The notes under the pieces: generated by a model
What the model saw: only the letters and a program-made list of their open reading frames with translations
What the model was told of the DNA's origin: nothing
Database searches by the model: none
Assembly (NCBI RefSeq): GCF_001427385.1
Contig: NZ_LMGJ01000023.1
Location: forward strand, 186,001-250,000
Length of the DNA stretch: 64,000 nucleotides
Direction of reading: 5' to 3'
DNA from: Mesorhizobium sp. Root157
Lineage (GTDB): Bacteria; Pseudomonadota; Alphaproteobacteria; Rhizobiales; Rhizobiaceae
Shown here: one piece after another, positions 19,819 to 28,321 of the stretch
Layout of the letters: the number at the start of each line of letters is the position of its first letter
Position numbering within the stretch: the first letter of the stretch is position 1
Program-made: the position numbers and the translations under genes

Positions 19819-20061
19819 ATGAAGAAGACCCTCGCTACCGCCGGTGCCTTGCTTGCCCTGCTCAGCACTGCCTATGCAGCGACAGTGGAAGGCACCATCC
19901 AAGCGGTCGATCCGCAGACCAAGTCGATCACGCTTGACGATGGCAAGATCTATCAGTTGCCTGCCGAAGCTTCGGTCGATCAACTGGCGGTCGGCGCCAA
20001 GGTTGTCGTCACCGTGGACGACACGACGGGCACGGTGACATCGATCCAGAAGGCATCGTAA
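19819..20061 (+). CDS. DUF1344 family secreted protein
   Basis: An 80-residue exported protein. Signal peptide MKKTLATAGALLALLSTAYA, cleaved near residue 20; the ATG is at 19819. The mature part, VEGTIQAVDPQTKSITLDDG, then YQLPAEASVDQLAVG and KVVVTVD, is a small beta-barrel typical of DUF1344. The role is unknown; related rhizobial proteins are periplasmic. It has its own terminator 28 bases after the stop. Confidence 0.93.
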   Translation: MKKTLATAGALLALLSTAYAATVEGTIQAVDPQTKSITLDDGKIYQLPAEASVDQLAVGAKVVVTVDDTTGTVTSIQKAS

Positions 20062-20088
20062 CCCCGCCTTACAGTTTGCTCAGGCTTC

Positions 20089-20117
20089 AGGCCGGTCCCT
20101 TTGGGGCCGGCCTTTTT
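20089..20117 (+). terminator. Rho-independent terminator of the DUF1344 gene
   Basis: GC-rich stem AGGCCGGTCCC / GGGGCCGGCCT with one mismatch and a TTTG loop, followed by a T tract. Confidence 0.85.
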
Positions 20118-20127
20118 CGTGTGTTTA

Positions 20128-20292
20128 AGGCTCAGGCCAAAAACCGGATTCCACTTTCCTGCCCGATGCTTTATTCCGTAGGCTTGGAGCGCGACGCGAT
20201 CTTTCAGATCCGCTGGCGCGCTCCAAGTATTTGCTTTTATGCATGTCGTTATCCCGAAACCGGTTCCCACTTTCGGGCGACATGCATTAGGG
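20128..20292. repeat. RIME-like intergenic repeat (copy B)
   Basis: Holds the perfect palindrome ATGCATGTCG / CGACATGCAT (20239-20287) and the TCTTTCAGATC segment shared with copy A at 6790-6893. The ATG at 20239 belongs to the repeat, so it is not the start of the next gene. Confidence 0.8.
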
Positions 20293-20328
20293 TCCGGACC
20301 CTGGGAGGCATTGCGGGGAGGCGTGCGC

Positions 20329-21264
20329 TTGAAGGTTGGTGTCATCCTCAATCCTGTGGCGGGCGGCGGCAGGCTCAGGCGCGACTGGCCGCGGGTGGCG
20401 GGCCTGCTCGGCAAGCATTTCGGCGAGTTCGAACTGCGCGAGACGCAAGCCGAGGGCGATGCCGAACGGCTGGCGATCGACCTCGCCATGCATGGCTGCG
20501 GGCTTGTGATCGCCGCCGGGGGCGATGGCACCGCCAGCGAAGTGGCCGATGGGTTGCTGCAGGCTCATGAAGTCAGGCGCGTGACGGAACTGGCGCTGCT
20601 GCCCTGCGGCACCGGAATAGACTTCGCGCGCGGGCTTGGCCTGCCGCGCAATGTCGATGCGCTGCTTGCGCATATCGCCCAGGCCAAGGGCCGCAAGGTC
20701 GACGCCGGGCGCATCTCCTACATCGACGATCATGGCGCGCTGGCCAGCCGCCATTTCATCAATATTGCCAGCCTCGGCCTGTCGGGGGTAACCGACCGGG
20801 CGGTCAATGCCGACAAGCGCAAGGGGCGCGTCTCGGCCAAGGCGCTGTTTTACTGGCGCACCGTGGCGGCGTTCGCACGCTACCGTTTCCAGACGGTGCG
20901 CATCACGGTCGATGACGGCAAGCCGGTGGAAGCCAGCATCGCGCTGGTGGCGGTCGCCAATGGCCGCTTCTTCGGCGGCGGCATGATGATCGCGCCGGAC
21001 GCGGAGCTGAACGACGGGCAGTTCGACATCGTCATCCTGAAAGCGGCCGGCAAGCTGCAACTGATGTGGGACCTGCGGCTGGTCTATGGCGGCCGGCACC
21101 GCAACCATCCGGCCATCACCATTCTGCGCGGCCGCAAGGTGCTGGTCGAGCCGGTCGGCAGTGCTGCGGTCAACGGGGCTCTGGTCGATATCGATGGCGA
21201 GTCGCCGGGGAGGGTGCCGGCGACCTTCGAGATTCTGCCGGGCGCGCTGACGCTGCGGTATTGA
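20329..21264 (+). CDS. Diacylglycerol/sphingosine kinase-family lipid kinase
   Basis: A 311-residue kinase with the DAGK catalytic domain. Motifs: VILNPVAGGGRLRRDW near the start, the nucleotide-binding AAGGDGTASEVADGL, LPCGTGIDFARGLGLP, and the C-terminal FFGGGMMIAPDAELNDG and VNGALVDIDGE of the second lobe. I favour the TTG at 20329 because GGGGAGG ends eight bases before it and related proteins begin at this point; the GTG at 20323 is the alternative. Likely phosphorylates a lipid (diacylglycerol or similar) at the inner membrane; the substrate is not fixed by the sequence. Confidence 0.9.
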   Translation: MKVGVILNPVAGGGRLRRDWPRVAGLLGKHFGEFELRETQAEGDAERLAIDLAMHGCGLVIAAGGDGTASEVADGLLQAHEVRRVTELALLPCGTGIDFARGLGLPRNVDALLAHIAQAKGRKVDAGRISYIDDHGALASRHFINIASLGLSGVTDRAVNADKRKGRVSAKALFYWRTVAAFARYRFQTVRITVDDGKPVEASIALVAVANGRFFGGGMMIAPDAELNDGQFDIVILKAAGKLQLMWDLRLVYGGRHRNHPAITILRGRKVLVEPVGSAAVNGALVDIDGESPGRVPATFEILPGALTLRY

Positions 21265-21313
21265 TTCCGAAGGGTAACGTAAAGTGTTGAAATTGTGATG
21301 GTTCTGTAGGACG

Positions 21314-22237
21314 TCAGGCTTCAAGCCTGGCCGGAAAGCCGGGCGCGCGCAATTGGGTGCCGACGGCGTCCTCGATCAGTTTGACGATGCTCGTCGACCA
21401 GGCGTCGCCGCCATAGGCGGCCCTTCCCTGCTCGAAAATCGCATTGACCCGCCCTGCAAGATCGAGCGGCACGCCGGTCTGTCTGGCCATGCGCATGGCG
21501 AAGCCGAGATCCTTGAGCGCGAGGTCCATGGTGAAGCCGATGTCGTAGGAGCCGTTGAGCACCAACTGGCTTTCGGTCTCGTGGACGAAGCTGTTGCCGG
21601 AGGAGGCGACGATGGCGTGGTAAGCCTGCGCGAGATCGAGCCCGCCGGTCTTGGCCAGCATCAGCGCCTCGCCGGCGGCGACGAGATGGATGAAGGCCAG
21701 CATGTTGGTGATGACCTTGATGATCGCGCCGGAGCCGATCGGACCCATGTGGAAGGAACGGGAGCACATCGCTTCAATGGCCTTGCGGTGCCGCTCGTAG
21801 AGTGCCGCATCGCCGCCGACCAGCGCCGTGATCTGGCCCGTCGCCGCCAGATGCACGCCGCCGGTGACCGGGCACTCGAGCGTCTGGATGCCGCGTGCGG
21901 CAGCGAGCCCGGCGAGATGGACGATCTCGTCGCGGCCGTTGGTGGACATCTCGATCCACGTGCCGCCTTCAGGCAAGCCCTCCAGCAGGCCGCCGGGACC
22001 GGAGAGGACGGCTTCGCTGATCTTTGGCGAGGGCAGGCAAGTGATGGCATTGCCGGCCTTGGCGGCCGCGACGGCAGGGCTTGCTGCTGGCTTGGCGCCG
22101 AGCGCCATGAGCTTTTCGACCGCGCTTGGCGATGGGTCGTAGACGATCAGGGAAAAACCGCTGCGCAGCAGGCTGGCGGCGAGGTTGCTGCCGAGATTAC
22201 CGAGGCCGATGAAAGCGTATTTCTGTCGTGCGCTCAT
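21314..22237 (-). CDS. 3-hydroxyisobutyrate dehydrogenase-like NAD(P)-dependent oxidoreductase
   Basis: A beta-hydroxyacid dehydrogenase of 307 residues. The Rossmann motif is FIGLGNLGSNLA at 10-20; CPVTGGVHLA is the substrate-binding motif, and Lys173 in GSGAIIKVITNML is the catalytic lysine. The ATG at 22237 overlaps the stop of the enolase-superfamily gene (ATGA), so it is the third gene of a coupled operon. In that setting it probably oxidises or reduces a short hydroxy acid made from the pathway's product; the exact substrate is unknown. Confidence 0.92.
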   Translation of the reverse strand: MSARQKYAFIGLGNLGSNLAASLLRSGFSLIVYDPSPSAVEKLMALGAKPAASPAVAAAKAGNAITCLPSPKISEAVLSGPGGLLEGLPEGGTWIEMSTNGRDEIVHLAGLAAARGIQTLECPVTGGVHLAATGQITALVGGDAALYERHRKAIEAMCSRSFHMGPIGSGAIIKVITNMLAFIHLVAAGEALMLAKTGGLDLAQAYHAIVASSGNSFVHETESQLVLNGSYDIGFTMDLALKDLGFAMRMARQTGVPLDLAGRVNAIFEQGRAAYGGDAWSTSIVKLIEDAVGTQLRAPGFPARLEA

Positions 22238-23445
22238 GGAAACAAGGGATCCTGGGTCATCTGCAGATGCAAATCCTTGCCGGTGTAAGGATGCGCCTCG
22301 CAGACGGTTTCGTCCAGTTCCACGCCGATGCCCGGTTCGCTCGACGGAATGACGTTGCCGTCCTGCCACGCGATCTTCGTCTTCAGGAGCTTCGCGTGGA
22401 AGCCGTCCCACTGCTTCAGCGATTCCAGGATGAGGAAATTGGGCAGCGTCACGGCAAGCTGGATGTTGGCCGCGCCGACGATCGGGCCGCAATAGCAGTG
22501 GGGGGCGATCTGGATGTGGTAGGCCTCGGCCATGGCCGCGATCTTCTTCGTTTCAAGGATGCCGCCGGAGCGGCCGAGATCGGGCTGGAGGATCGACGCG
22601 GCGCGGTTTTCGATGATGCGGGCGAACTCGAATTTCGTGGTCAACCGCTCGCCGGTGGCGATGGGGATGCGCGTGCCGCGCGCGACTTCGGCCATGACTT
22701 CGGGCATGTCGGGCGGCACCGGCTCCTCGAACCAGAGCGGGTCGTATGGCTCGATGGCTGCGGCCATGCGCAGCGCGCCGGAGGCCGTGAACTGGCCGTG
22801 CGTGCCGAAGAGAATGTCGGCCTTCATGCCGACCGCCTCGCGGATCGCCTTCATCATGCGGGCCGACAGGTCAATGTCGGCGAGGCGCGGCTGGTGGCCG
22901 TCGAAGGCGGTGTAGGGGCCGGCGGGGTCGAGTTTCACCGCGTTGAAGCCCTGCTCGACGTAGAGGGCCGCGCATTCGGCGGCGAGGTCGGGGTCGTTGT
23001 AGACGTTCTTGCCGTGCGCATCCTCGGAATGCACCGAGCCGCTGTGCGGGTAGAGGTAGGTGTAGGTGCGCAGCTTCTCGTGCACCCGCCCGCCCAGCAA
23101 TTGATAGACCGGCTTGCCGGCTTCCTTGCCGATAATGTCCCAGCAGGCGATTTCGAGCGCCGAGAAACAGCCCATTCCGGAAACGTCCGGTCGCTGGGTG
23201 AAACCGGAGGAATAACAGCGGCGGAAGAAGCTTTCGATGTCGTGCGGGTCGCGGCCGACCAGATAACGTTCCGCCATGTCCTCGATCATGCGGGCGGTCA
23301 CATGGGCGGAAAAGGTGGCGTTGTAGGCTTCGCCATAGCCGACGACGCCGCTGTCGGTGGTGAGCTTGACGAAGATGAAATACTTGCCGCCGATACCGGG
23401 CGGCGGGTTGCCGACCACGAAGGTTTTGACGTCGGTGATTTTCAT
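22234..23445 (-). CDS. Enolase-superfamily dehydratase (mandelate racemase/muconate lactonizing type)
   Basis: A 403-residue member of the MR/MLE group, most like sugar-acid dehydratases. The ATG at 23445 follows GGAGG. Seen: the capping N-terminal domain (DVKTFVVGNPPPG), ALEIACWDIIGKEAGKPVYQ, LFGTHGQFTASGA, PLWFEEPVPPD with a metal-binding Glu, IPIATGERLTTKFEF with another, and IQIAPHCYCGP with the catalytic-region His. The place where many relatives have a metal-binding Asp reads GTHGQ here. Coupled by ATGA overlaps to the genes on both sides. Substrate probably a sugar acid (inference). Confidence 0.9.
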   Translation of the reverse strand: MKITDVKTFVVGNPPPGIGGKYFIFVKLTTDSGVVGYGEAYNATFSAHVTARMIEDMAERYLVGRDPHDIESFFRRCYSSGFTQRPDVSGMGCFSALEIACWDIIGKEAGKPVYQLLGGRVHEKLRTYTYLYPHSGSVHSEDAHGKNVYNDPDLAAECAALYVEQGFNAVKLDPAGPYTAFDGHQPRLADIDLSARMMKAIREAVGMKADILFGTHGQFTASGALRMAAAIEPYDPLWFEEPVPPDMPEVMAEVARGTRIPIATGERLTTKFEFARIIENRAASILQPDLGRSGGILETKKIAAMAEAYHIQIAPHCYCGPIVGAANIQLAVTLPNFLILESLKQWDGFHAKLLKTKIAWQDGNVIPSSEPGIGVELDETVCEAHPYTGKDLHLQMTQDPLFP

Positions 23446-25058
23446 GGGTTGTCCTCCAGAACCATGGTGGCGCCTTTCCAGCCGGTCATAATGGATGCGG
23501 CATTGGTGTTGCCGGTGACGTTGTCGGGAAAGATCGAGGCGTCGATGACGCGAAGACCTGAAAGGCCGTGGACGCGCAGCCTCGGATCGACGACGGAGCG
23601 TGAGGGGTCGGGACCCATGCGGCAGGTCGCAACCGGATGGTAGACAGTACCCGAACGCTTCCTGAAATCCTGAATCAGGTCTGCATCGGAAGTGATTGAA
23701 GGGCCTGGCAAAACCTCTTCCTCGACGATCTCGGCAATGGCCGGCATGGACGCCAGTTTGCGCAGGAATTTCACCGCGTCCAGCATCTCCGAAACATCCT
23801 CGTTGGTCGAGAAGGCATTCGGCATGATCTTCGGATGGTCGAGCGGATCGGCCGAGCGGATCATGATCTCGCCACGGCTGGAGGGACGGCAGTTGGACAG
23901 GCCGATGGAAAAGCCCGGCCATGGATCGGGCGACAGGATCGGACGCTCGCCGCTCCTTGGAATGACAGTCGAGAAGGCCTGGAAATAGAGCTGCATGTTG
24001 ACGCGGCGATGGCCGGGATCGGTGCGGAAGAAGCCGCCGCCCTGGTTCATCGACATCGACAGTGGTCCGGTGTGCATGAGTAGATACTGCATGCCGACCA
24101 GCGCCTTACCCCACCATGGGCGCAGGATCTGGTTCAGCGTCGGCAGCCTGCCTTTCCAGGTGTAGTTGATGCCCTGATGGTCTTGCAGATTGCGGCCGAC
24201 ATTTTCCGAGGCATGGACGATGGGAATGCCGAGACGGGACAGCAGCGCGGCGGGGCCGACGCCGGACAGTTGCAGCAATTGCGGCGTGTTGACCGAACCG
24301 CCGCTGAGGATGATTTCGCGACTGGCGCGGGCGGTCTTGCGTTCGCCGTCTTGAAAATATTCGACGCCGATGGCGCGCTTGCCTTCGAACAGGATGCGGG
24401 TCGCCAGCGCGCGCATCTCGACGCGGACGTTGCCGCGCTTCATGGCCGGGCGCAGGAAGGCGCGCGAAGCGGACATGCGCCGGCCGCCTTTGGTGGTGAT
24501 CTGGTAGACGCCGACACCTTCCTGTGAAGCGCCGTTGAAATCCTGGTTGAGGGCAAGGCCGGCCTGCTGGCCGGCTTGCAGGAAGCGTTCGGTCAGCGGA
24601 TGAGCATTGCTGCGATTGTCGGTGACATGGACAGGGCCGCCGCGTGCGCGCCATTGGTCGGTGCCGGCCTCGTTATCCTCGATGGCCTTGAAGACCGGCA
24701 ACAGGTCGCTGTAGCTCCAGCCGGGATTGCCCGCCTCGGCCCAGGCGTCGAAATCCTCACGCGCGCCCCTGATCCAGACCATGGCGTTGATCGAACTCGA
24801 TCCGCCGAGCAGCCTGCCGCGCGGCCAGTGGTCGGTGTTGCCGGCAAGGCCGGGGTCGGGCTCGGTCCAGTAGTTCCAGTTGACGGCCGGGTCGAAGAAG
24901 GTCTTGCCGTAGCCGAGCGGCATCTGGACGTAGAAGCGGCGGTCGCTGCCACCGGCTTCCAGCACCAGGACGGAGAAGCGGCCGCCGGCCGACAGTTTCT
25001 CGGCAACGACGGAGCCTGCGGAGCCGGAGCCGACGACAATGAAATCATAGGTGGTCAT
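23442..25058 (-). CDS. GMC-family FAD-dependent oxidoreductase, choline dehydrogenase-like
   Basis: A 538-residue glucose-methanol-choline oxidoreductase. FAD-binding GSGSAG is at 10-15, then LEAGG, the GMC signature region WPRGRLLGGSSSINAM, and the C-terminal catalytic pair: His in YHPVATCRMG and Asn in NVTGNTNAASIM. It is the first gene of a three-gene set coupled by ATGA overlaps with a sugar-acid-dehydratase-like and a hydroxyacid-dehydrogenase-like gene, so it probably oxidises an alcohol or sugar at the start of a catabolic route. No transporter or regulator is adjacent. Confidence 0.93.
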   Translation of the reverse strand: MTTYDFIVVGSGSAGSVVAEKLSAGGRFSVLVLEAGGSDRRFYVQMPLGYGKTFFDPAVNWNYWTEPDPGLAGNTDHWPRGRLLGGSSSINAMVWIRGAREDFDAWAEAGNPGWSYSDLLPVFKAIEDNEAGTDQWRARGGPVHVTDNRSNAHPLTERFLQAGQQAGLALNQDFNGASQEGVGVYQITTKGGRRMSASRAFLRPAMKRGNVRVEMRALATRILFEGKRAIGVEYFQDGERKTARASREIILSGGSVNTPQLLQLSGVGPAALLSRLGIPIVHASENVGRNLQDHQGINYTWKGRLPTLNQILRPWWGKALVGMQYLLMHTGPLSMSMNQGGGFFRTDPGHRRVNMQLYFQAFSTVIPRSGERPILSPDPWPGFSIGLSNCRPSSRGEIMIRSADPLDHPKIMPNAFSTNEDVSEMLDAVKFLRKLASMPAIAEIVEEEVLPGPSITSDADLIQDFRKRSGTVYHPVATCRMGPDPSRSVVDPRLRVHGLSGLRVIDASIFPDNVTGNTNAASIMTGWKGATMVLEDNP

Positions 25059-25194
25059 GATGGATGAGGCGGCTCCGAAAGTTTCGCCGCTAGCCTAGAC
25101 CGGTGCCAGGCCGGCCGTCATTGCGCCTTCCGTCATGGCTTGTGAAAAAAGCGACTGTAGCGTCTGAAACCCGACTGTCGATTGATCCTGGATC

Positions 25195-25289
25195 GCCGTG
25201 CATCCTGCCGGACGCGTAGCGGCGATCTACCATTTTTGAACATCGGATTTTCCGAAAACCGGATTTCGCCTTTCGGTCCGATGCTCTGG
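25195..25289. repeat. RIME-like repeat (copy C, one module)
   Basis: Matches 6663-6761, including GGATTTTCCGAAAACCGGAT and TTTCGGTCCGA, with scattered differences. The second module found in copy A is missing. Confidence 0.75.
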
Positions 25290-25353
25290 CAGCGTTGACG
25301 CATCGGTTGGGCGGGACTAGGGACGAAAGGCATTGAAAGGGAAGGGCGACGGC

Positions 25354-25746
25354 ATGGTGCGATACGCGGACGGCAAACCGCGCGGCGAACTGACATTGCG
25401 CACGCTGGCCATGCCCTCGGACGCCAATGCCGCCGGCGACATATTCGGCGGCTGGGTGATGGCGCAGATGGACCTTGCCTGCGGCATAAGGGCCGCCGAA
25501 CGGGCGCGCGGGCGCGTGGTGACCGCAGCCGTCAACGAGATGGCCTTCGCCAAGGCGATGAAGGTGGGCGATACGCTGTGCATTTACACCCATGTCGAAC
25601 GCGTCGGGCGCACGTCGATGACGCTCAAGGTGGAAGCCTGGGCGCAGCGCTATCTGTCCGACCTGATGGAAAAGGTCACTCACGCCGATTTTGTCATGGT
25701 GGCGCTGGACGGCGATGGCAAACCCAAGGTTGTGCCGGCCGAGTAA
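25354..25746 (+). CDS. yciA: Acyl-CoA thioesterase, YciA type
   Basis: A hotdog-fold thioesterase of 130 residues (E. coli YciA has 132). It hydrolyses acyl-CoA to free acid and CoA. Family signature: TLRTLAMPSDANAAGDIFGGWVMAQMD with the catalytic Asp region, VVTAAVNEMAFAKAMKVGD, and RTSMTLKVEAW. The ATG at 25354 has GAAGGG upstream. It is a single gene, convergent with the HxlR regulator. It probably clears unwanted acyl-CoA thioesters. Confidence 0.93.
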   Translation: MVRYADGKPRGELTLRTLAMPSDANAAGDIFGGWVMAQMDLACGIRAAERARGRVVTAAVNEMAFAKAMKVGDTLCIYTHVERVGRTSMTLKVEAWAQRYLSDLMEKVTHADFVMVALDGDGKPKVVPAE

Positions 25747-25793
25747 AAACCGGTGCTGGCGGCGCTGACCTGAATTCCGACACAGCTTGACGA

Positions 25794-26165
25794 TCAGGCC
25801 GCCGCGGCAGTGTCGAACTGTGCGCGGGCGCTGTTGATGCGTTCCATGTTGGAGCGCGCCCAATCTCCGAGCGCAGTGACCGGGCCCAGCAGTTCGCGGC
25901 CAAGATCGGTCAGTTCGTAATCGACACGCGGCGGGATGGTCGGGAAGACGGTGCGCGTGACGAAGCCGTCACGCTCCAGGCTGCGCAGCGTCGTGGTCAG
26001 CATCTTTTGCGAAATACCGCCGACGGCGTGGCGCAACTCGTTGAAACGCATCGGGCCGGACCCGAGCGTGGACACGACAAGGACCGTCCATTTGTCGCCG
26101 ACGCGCTGCAATACGGCGCTGACGGCGCGGCAATCCTCGGTGTGATGAAGGTGCCTCGGTTTCAA
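25794..26165 (-). CDS. HxlR-family transcriptional regulator
   Basis: A 123-residue winged-helix repressor or activator. The HxlR signature is clear: Cys12 in the N-terminal segment, VGDKWTVLVVSTLGSGPMRF, then GGISQKMLTTTLRSLERDGF (recognition region) and VDYELTDLGREL. HxlR proteins with an N-terminal Cys often sense reactive electrophiles or thiol stress. It is divergent from an FMN reductase gene 82 bases away, a common pairing in which HxlR controls the reductase. A palindrome lies between them. Confidence 0.93.
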   Translation of the reverse strand: MKPRHLHHTEDCRAVSAVLQRVGDKWTVLVVSTLGSGPMRFNELRHAVGGISQKMLTTTLRSLERDGFVTRTVFPTIPPRVDYELTDLGRELLGPVTALGDWARSNMERINSARAQFDTAAAA

Positions 26166-26211
26166 AAAAGTGCCTCCTTGCGGCCTGTTTGACAGTCACT
26201 CATATAGCGCG

Positions 26212-26228
26212 GGTATCCAAAAGATACC
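26212..26228. promoter_or_regulatory. Candidate HxlR operator
   Basis: Perfect inverted repeat GGTATC / GATACC with a five-base spacer, 20 bases upstream of the FMN reductase start. A TTGACA at 26189-26194 lies 17 bases to its left, so the palindrome would cover the -10 region of that promoter. Confidence 0.6.
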
Positions 26229-26247
26229 ACTCGACAGGAGAACTTCA

Positions 26248-26847
26248 ATGACCAAACCCAGAATTGGCATCGTCGTCGGATCGACCCGTCCCAATCGATT
26301 CGCCGACAAGCCGACGCAATGGATCTCGGCAATTGCCCAGCAGCACACCGATCTCGAGTTCGAGGTTCTCGACCTGCGGGATTATCCGATGCCGTTCTTC
26401 GACGAACAGGCGTCGCTTGCCTGGGCGCCGGCGCAAAACGAAGTGGCGCTGCGCTGGCAAAAGAAGGTGGAGGAACTGGACGGTTTCATCTTCATCACCG
26501 CGGAATACAATCACGGGCCGACGGCGGTGCTGAAGAACGCCATCGACTACGCCTTCAGCGAATGGAACAACAAGCCGGTGGCCTTTGTCGGCTATGGTGG
26601 GGCCGGTGCCGTGCGTGCGGTCGAACAGCTTCGCCAGGTGGCAATCGAAGTCCAGATGGCCCCGATTCGCAACGCCGTTCATATCCTGCTGCCAGACTTC
26701 GTGGCCGTGTTGCAGCAGGGCAAGAAGCTCGCGGATTTCGAGCACCTGAACCAGGGCGCCGAACAGTTGCTCAAACAGCTTTCATGGTGGGCCTATGCCT
26801 TGAAAAGGGCGCGCGACGCGGACGCCCAGACGGCGCAGGCAGCCTGA
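26248..26847 (+). CDS. NAD(P)H-dependent FMN reductase / quinone reductase
   Basis: A flavodoxin-fold oxidoreductase of 199 residues. FMN-phosphate binding site GSTRPNRFADKP near the N-terminus, second motif TAEYNHGPTAVLKNAIDY and third FVGYGGAGAVRAVEQLR. The ATG at 26248 follows ACAGGAG. It reduces FMN, quinones or azo-type compounds with NAD(P)H in characterised relatives. Its expression is probably controlled by the divergent HxlR protein, as in stress-inducible quinone reductases; it has its own terminator. Confidence 0.93.
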   Translation: MTKPRIGIVVGSTRPNRFADKPTQWISAIAQQHTDLEFEVLDLRDYPMPFFDEQASLAWAPAQNEVALRWQKKVEELDGFIFITAEYNHGPTAVLKNAIDYAFSEWNNKPVAFVGYGGAGAVRAVEQLRQVAIEVQMAPIRNAVHILLPDFVAVLQQGKKLADFEHLNQGAEQLLKQLSWWAYALKRARDADAQTAQAA

Positions 26848-26877
26848 GCCGCAAGTTTTCGATATCCTCCCAAGGAT

Positions 26878-26902
26878 GGGCGGCGCATGCGCCGCCCTTT
26901 TT
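26878..26902 (+). terminator. Rho-independent terminator of the FMN reductase gene
   Basis: Perfect 9-bp stem GGGCGGCGC / GCGCCGCCC followed by TTTTT, 30 bases after the stop and 16 before the end of the convergent CorC-like gene. Confidence 0.9.
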
Positions 26903-26917
26903 CGTGGGGAGCTGACC

Positions 26918-28231
26918 CTAGCGAACGATTTCGCGGTGGCCGGTCGGCAACTTGGTTGCCATCACCTTGTCGATGCGGCGGCCGTCGAGATCGACGACCT
27001 CGAAGCGCCAGCCTTGCGCATCGACGGTTTCGCCGACTGCCGGCAGGTGGTGCATGTGGGACAGCACGTAACCGGCGACGGTTTCGTAGTCGCGGTTTTC
27101 GGGCAGGTCGATGCCGATCACGTCAGCCATTTCGTCGGCCTGCATATAGCCTTCAAGCAGCCATGAGCCGTCCTCGCGCTGCACGGCGGTTTCGTCGGCA
27201 TCGTCCTCGTCCAGATCGGATTTGAACACGCCGGTGATGGCTTCGAGAATGTCGGCAGGCGTGACGACGCCCTCGAAGTGGCCGTACTCGTCGTGGACGA
27301 GAGCCATCGGCATGTCGGCTTCCTTCAACTTGGCCAGGACGTCGAGCGCATCGGCCTGGTCATGCACGATGGGCGCCTCACGCACATGCTTGCGGGCGTC
27401 GAGCGTCTTGCCGGCGAGAAGCGTCGCCAGTATGTCGCGGGTGTGGACGACGCCGATCATGGCATCGACGGCGCCATCGGCAGCCGGCAGGCGCGAATGC
27501 TGCGTCTCCATCAAAAGCTTGCGGATGGCCGTTTCGTCGGCCTGCACGTTGATCCAGTCGATATCGGTGCGCGGCGTCATCACAGCCCGCACCGCGCGAT
27601 CGCCAAGGCGCATGACGCCGGCGATCATGCGGCGCTCGTCGGACTCGATGGTGCCGTGGTGCTCGGCCTCGGCGACGAGCATCTTGATTTCCTCGTCAGT
27701 GACCTTTTCCTCGCTCTCGCCGCGCTGGCCAAGCAGCCACAAAACGGCGCGGCCGGAGATGTCGAGCAGCCACACAAGCGGGGCCGCAACCTTGGCGAGG
27801 ACGGCCATGGCCGGGGCGACCCTTGAGGCGACGCGCTCGGGATCGCGCAGGGCGATCTGCTTGGGCACCAGTTCACCGACGATGAGCGAGCCATAGGTGA
27901 TCAAAGCAACGACGATGCCGACGCCCAGCGGATCGGCTACGTTCTGCCGGATGCCGGAGGCGGCCAGAACCTGCGCCAGCCTGTCGCCCAGCGTCGCGCC
28001 GGAGAAGGCACCGGACAAGACACCGACCAGCGTGATGCCGATCTGCACCGACGACAGGAATTTTCCGGGGTTGGCGCCAAGTTCCAGGGCGCGGGCGGCA
28101 CCCTTGACGCCACGGTCCGTCATCGCCTTGAGCCTAGCAGGGCGGGACGAGACGATTGCCAACTCGGACATGGCCAAAAGGCCGTTCACGCACACGAGTA
28201 CGACCACGATGGCAATTTCGATGTAAAGCAT
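26918..28231 (-). CDS. CorC/HlyC-type membrane protein (DUF21 plus CBS pair)
   Basis: A 437-residue member of the hemolysin C/CorC family, wrongly named for haemolysis in older work. The N-terminal DUF21 domain has membrane helices (first at residues 1-21) and VGELVPKQIALRDPE; then two CBS domains (about 205-330, including VMTPRTDIDWIN and MALVHDEYGHFEGVV) and a C-terminal CorC_HlyC domain (from about 350). Relatives act in magnesium or cobalt efflux and metal homeostasis (family knowledge). A CorA gene sits elsewhere in the window at 50873-51877. Single gene. Confidence 0.94.
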   Translation of the reverse strand: MLYIEIAIVVVLVCVNGLLAMSELAIVSSRPARLKAMTDRGVKGAARALELGANPGKFLSSVQIGITLVGVLSGAFSGATLGDRLAQVLAASGIRQNVADPLGVGIVVALITYGSLIVGELVPKQIALRDPERVASRVAPAMAVLAKVAAPLVWLLDISGRAVLWLLGQRGESEEKVTDEEIKMLVAEAEHHGTIESDERRMIAGVMRLGDRAVRAVMTPRTDIDWINVQADETAIRKLLMETQHSRLPAADGAVDAMIGVVHTRDILATLLAGKTLDARKHVREAPIVHDQADALDVLAKLKEADMPMALVHDEYGHFEGVVTPADILEAITGVFKSDLDEDDADETAVQREDGSWLLEGYMQADEMADVIGIDLPENRDYETVAGYVLSHMHHLPAVGETVDAQGWRFEVVDLDGRRIDKVMATKLPTGHREIVR

Positions 28232-28321
28232 GGACGCTCATTAGCATCAGAGAAGGTGTGCAGCAAAGACGTCAAATGAAGGTCGAAGTATGAAAACGAA
28301 GGAATTGCAGAAAGGGCAAAA

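Noticed and set aside
20239..20328. ATG at 20239 as the start of the lipid kinase
   Set aside because: It is part of the palindromic repeat copy B and has no ribosome-binding site; the family start is at about 20329.
21353..22288. A 311-codon open frame on the plus strand
   Set aside because: Antisense shadow of the hydroxyacid dehydrogenase gene.
22228..23643. A 471-codon open frame on the plus strand
   Set aside because: It lies antisense to the enolase-superfamily gene, whose motifs are unmistakable.
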